23,081 nucleotides of DNA from CAZJRQ01 sp964548535 (GTDB lineage: Bacteria > Bacillota > Clostridia > Oscillospirales > Ruminococcaceae): contig CAZJRQ010000035.1 in NCBI GenBank assembly GCA_964548535.1, positions 1 through 23,081 on the forward strand, read 5' to 3'. Below are positions 22,739 to 23,081 of this stretch, piece after piece. The position numbers and the translations under genes are program-made. The notes beneath the pieces were generated by a model. The model worked only from the letters and a program-made list of their open reading frames with translations. It was not told where the DNA came from and searched no databases. Within the stretch, counting starts at the first letter, position 1. Each line of letters begins with the position of its first letter.

Positions 22739-23081
22739 GCATTTTACCAAACTTTTCGAAATAAAAACAACATAATTAAAAATCATATTTCCGCAAATTT
22801 AAAATGCAATTCTAAATATAATAATCGAGCGCAGAATTAATAAGCAAACCTATATTATTAAAAATACAAAAACGACGGACGTGTAAAAAATTTTTTCGCG
22901 AATTTGATGTAACCGATTCGGCGTTTTGTTACCTATTCCTCGACACTAGGTGGAAATAAATGCAAGTTTACCATTCGACTACTCAATTTATAACGAATTT
23001 TAAAGACTGTTGATAATGTAATAATTCATGCGTTCGTTGTCAGTACATAACATCGCTATTGACATTAAAAAATATATATGA
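22739..23081. other. Right-end AT-rich intergenic region, no supported gene
   Basis: About 340 bases without a convincing coding frame. A 17-codon frame (22960-23013) has an AGGTGG-like site but no other support. TTGACA at 23059-23064 has exactly 17 bases after it before the window ends, so it may be the -35 box of a rightward gene just outside. The stretch AAAAAATTTTTT near 22887 is a simple AT palindrome. Confidence 0.4.

Noticed and set aside
22597..22740. T-box, SAM or other sulfur riboswitch before the desulfurase gene
   Set aside because: The ~107-base AT-rich leader lacks the T-box sequence, a K-turn or the conserved SAM riboswitch core, and no terminator precedes the gene.
22960..23013. 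17-codon frame as a leader peptide
   Set aside because: It has an AGGTGG-like site but no regulatory amino acid run and no attenuator hairpin after it; chance is likely.

Overview
The window looks like chromosomal DNA from a low-GC Gram-positive anaerobe, most likely a gut Clostridia (Oscillospiraceae/Lachnospiraceae-like). This rests on AT-rich sequence, strong GGAGG-type ribosome binding sites, a lipoprotein binding protein, Firmicutes-style gene families and a PhnPP-type phosphodiesterase. No species is claimed. All genes but one lie on the minus strand. That strand is visibly G/T-rich and the plus strand A/C-rich, which fits a leading-strand assignment for the minus strand.

Region 1 (1-10.2 kb, minus strand) is a phosphonate-use operon. 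It begins at a promoter near 10.15 kb, preceded by TTTACA-type direct repeats at 10-11 bp spacing that resemble a Pho box. The order is phnG-phnH-phnI-phnJ-phnK-phnM-phnL, then a PHP-domain cyclic phosphate dihydrolase (PhnPP type), then a 2-aminoethylphosphonate-type ABC importer (lipoprotein PhnS, ATPase PhnT, fused permease cut by the left window edge). Gene junctions overlap or are a few bases long. Together these genes would import phosphonates, attach them to ribose-triphosphate, remove pyrophosphate, cleave the C-P bond and release phosphate from the cyclic ribose product. phnP, phnN, phnO, phnF and phnCDE are not in the window. A terminator-like hairpin separates phnS from phnT.

Region 2 (10.4-12.1 kb, plus strand) is a divergently transcribed SulP-family anion transporter with a C-terminal STAS domain. 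It has a clear sigma-A promoter and ends in a strong bidirectional terminator shared with the convergent operon.

Region 3 (12.3-17.9 kb, minus strand) is a five-gene operon: large double-FtsX permease, SalX/MacB-type ATPase, small unrecognised membrane protein, OmpR-type response regulator and sensor kinase. It looks like a peptide or envelope-stress export/sensing module. The ATPase Walker A motif carries a Gly-to-Glu change explained by one base.

Region 4 (17.95-19.03 kb) holds no convincing gene. It is an island of nested repeats: five copies of a 73-bp motif, a roughly 290-bp block duplicated about 465 bp apart, four short GC-rich hairpins (one pair with a compensatory change), and one isolated intrinsic terminator on the minus strand.

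Region 5 (19.0-22.6 kb, minus strand) is a sulfur amino acid operon: cysteine desulfurase, a cystathionine gamma-synthase/lyase family enzyme and a MalY/PatB-type C-S lyase. Two sigma-A-like promoters precede it, and the stronger one is overlapped by a 30-bp dyad that looks like an operator. The last ~340 bases hold no supported gene, with a possible -35 element for a rightward gene beyond the window.
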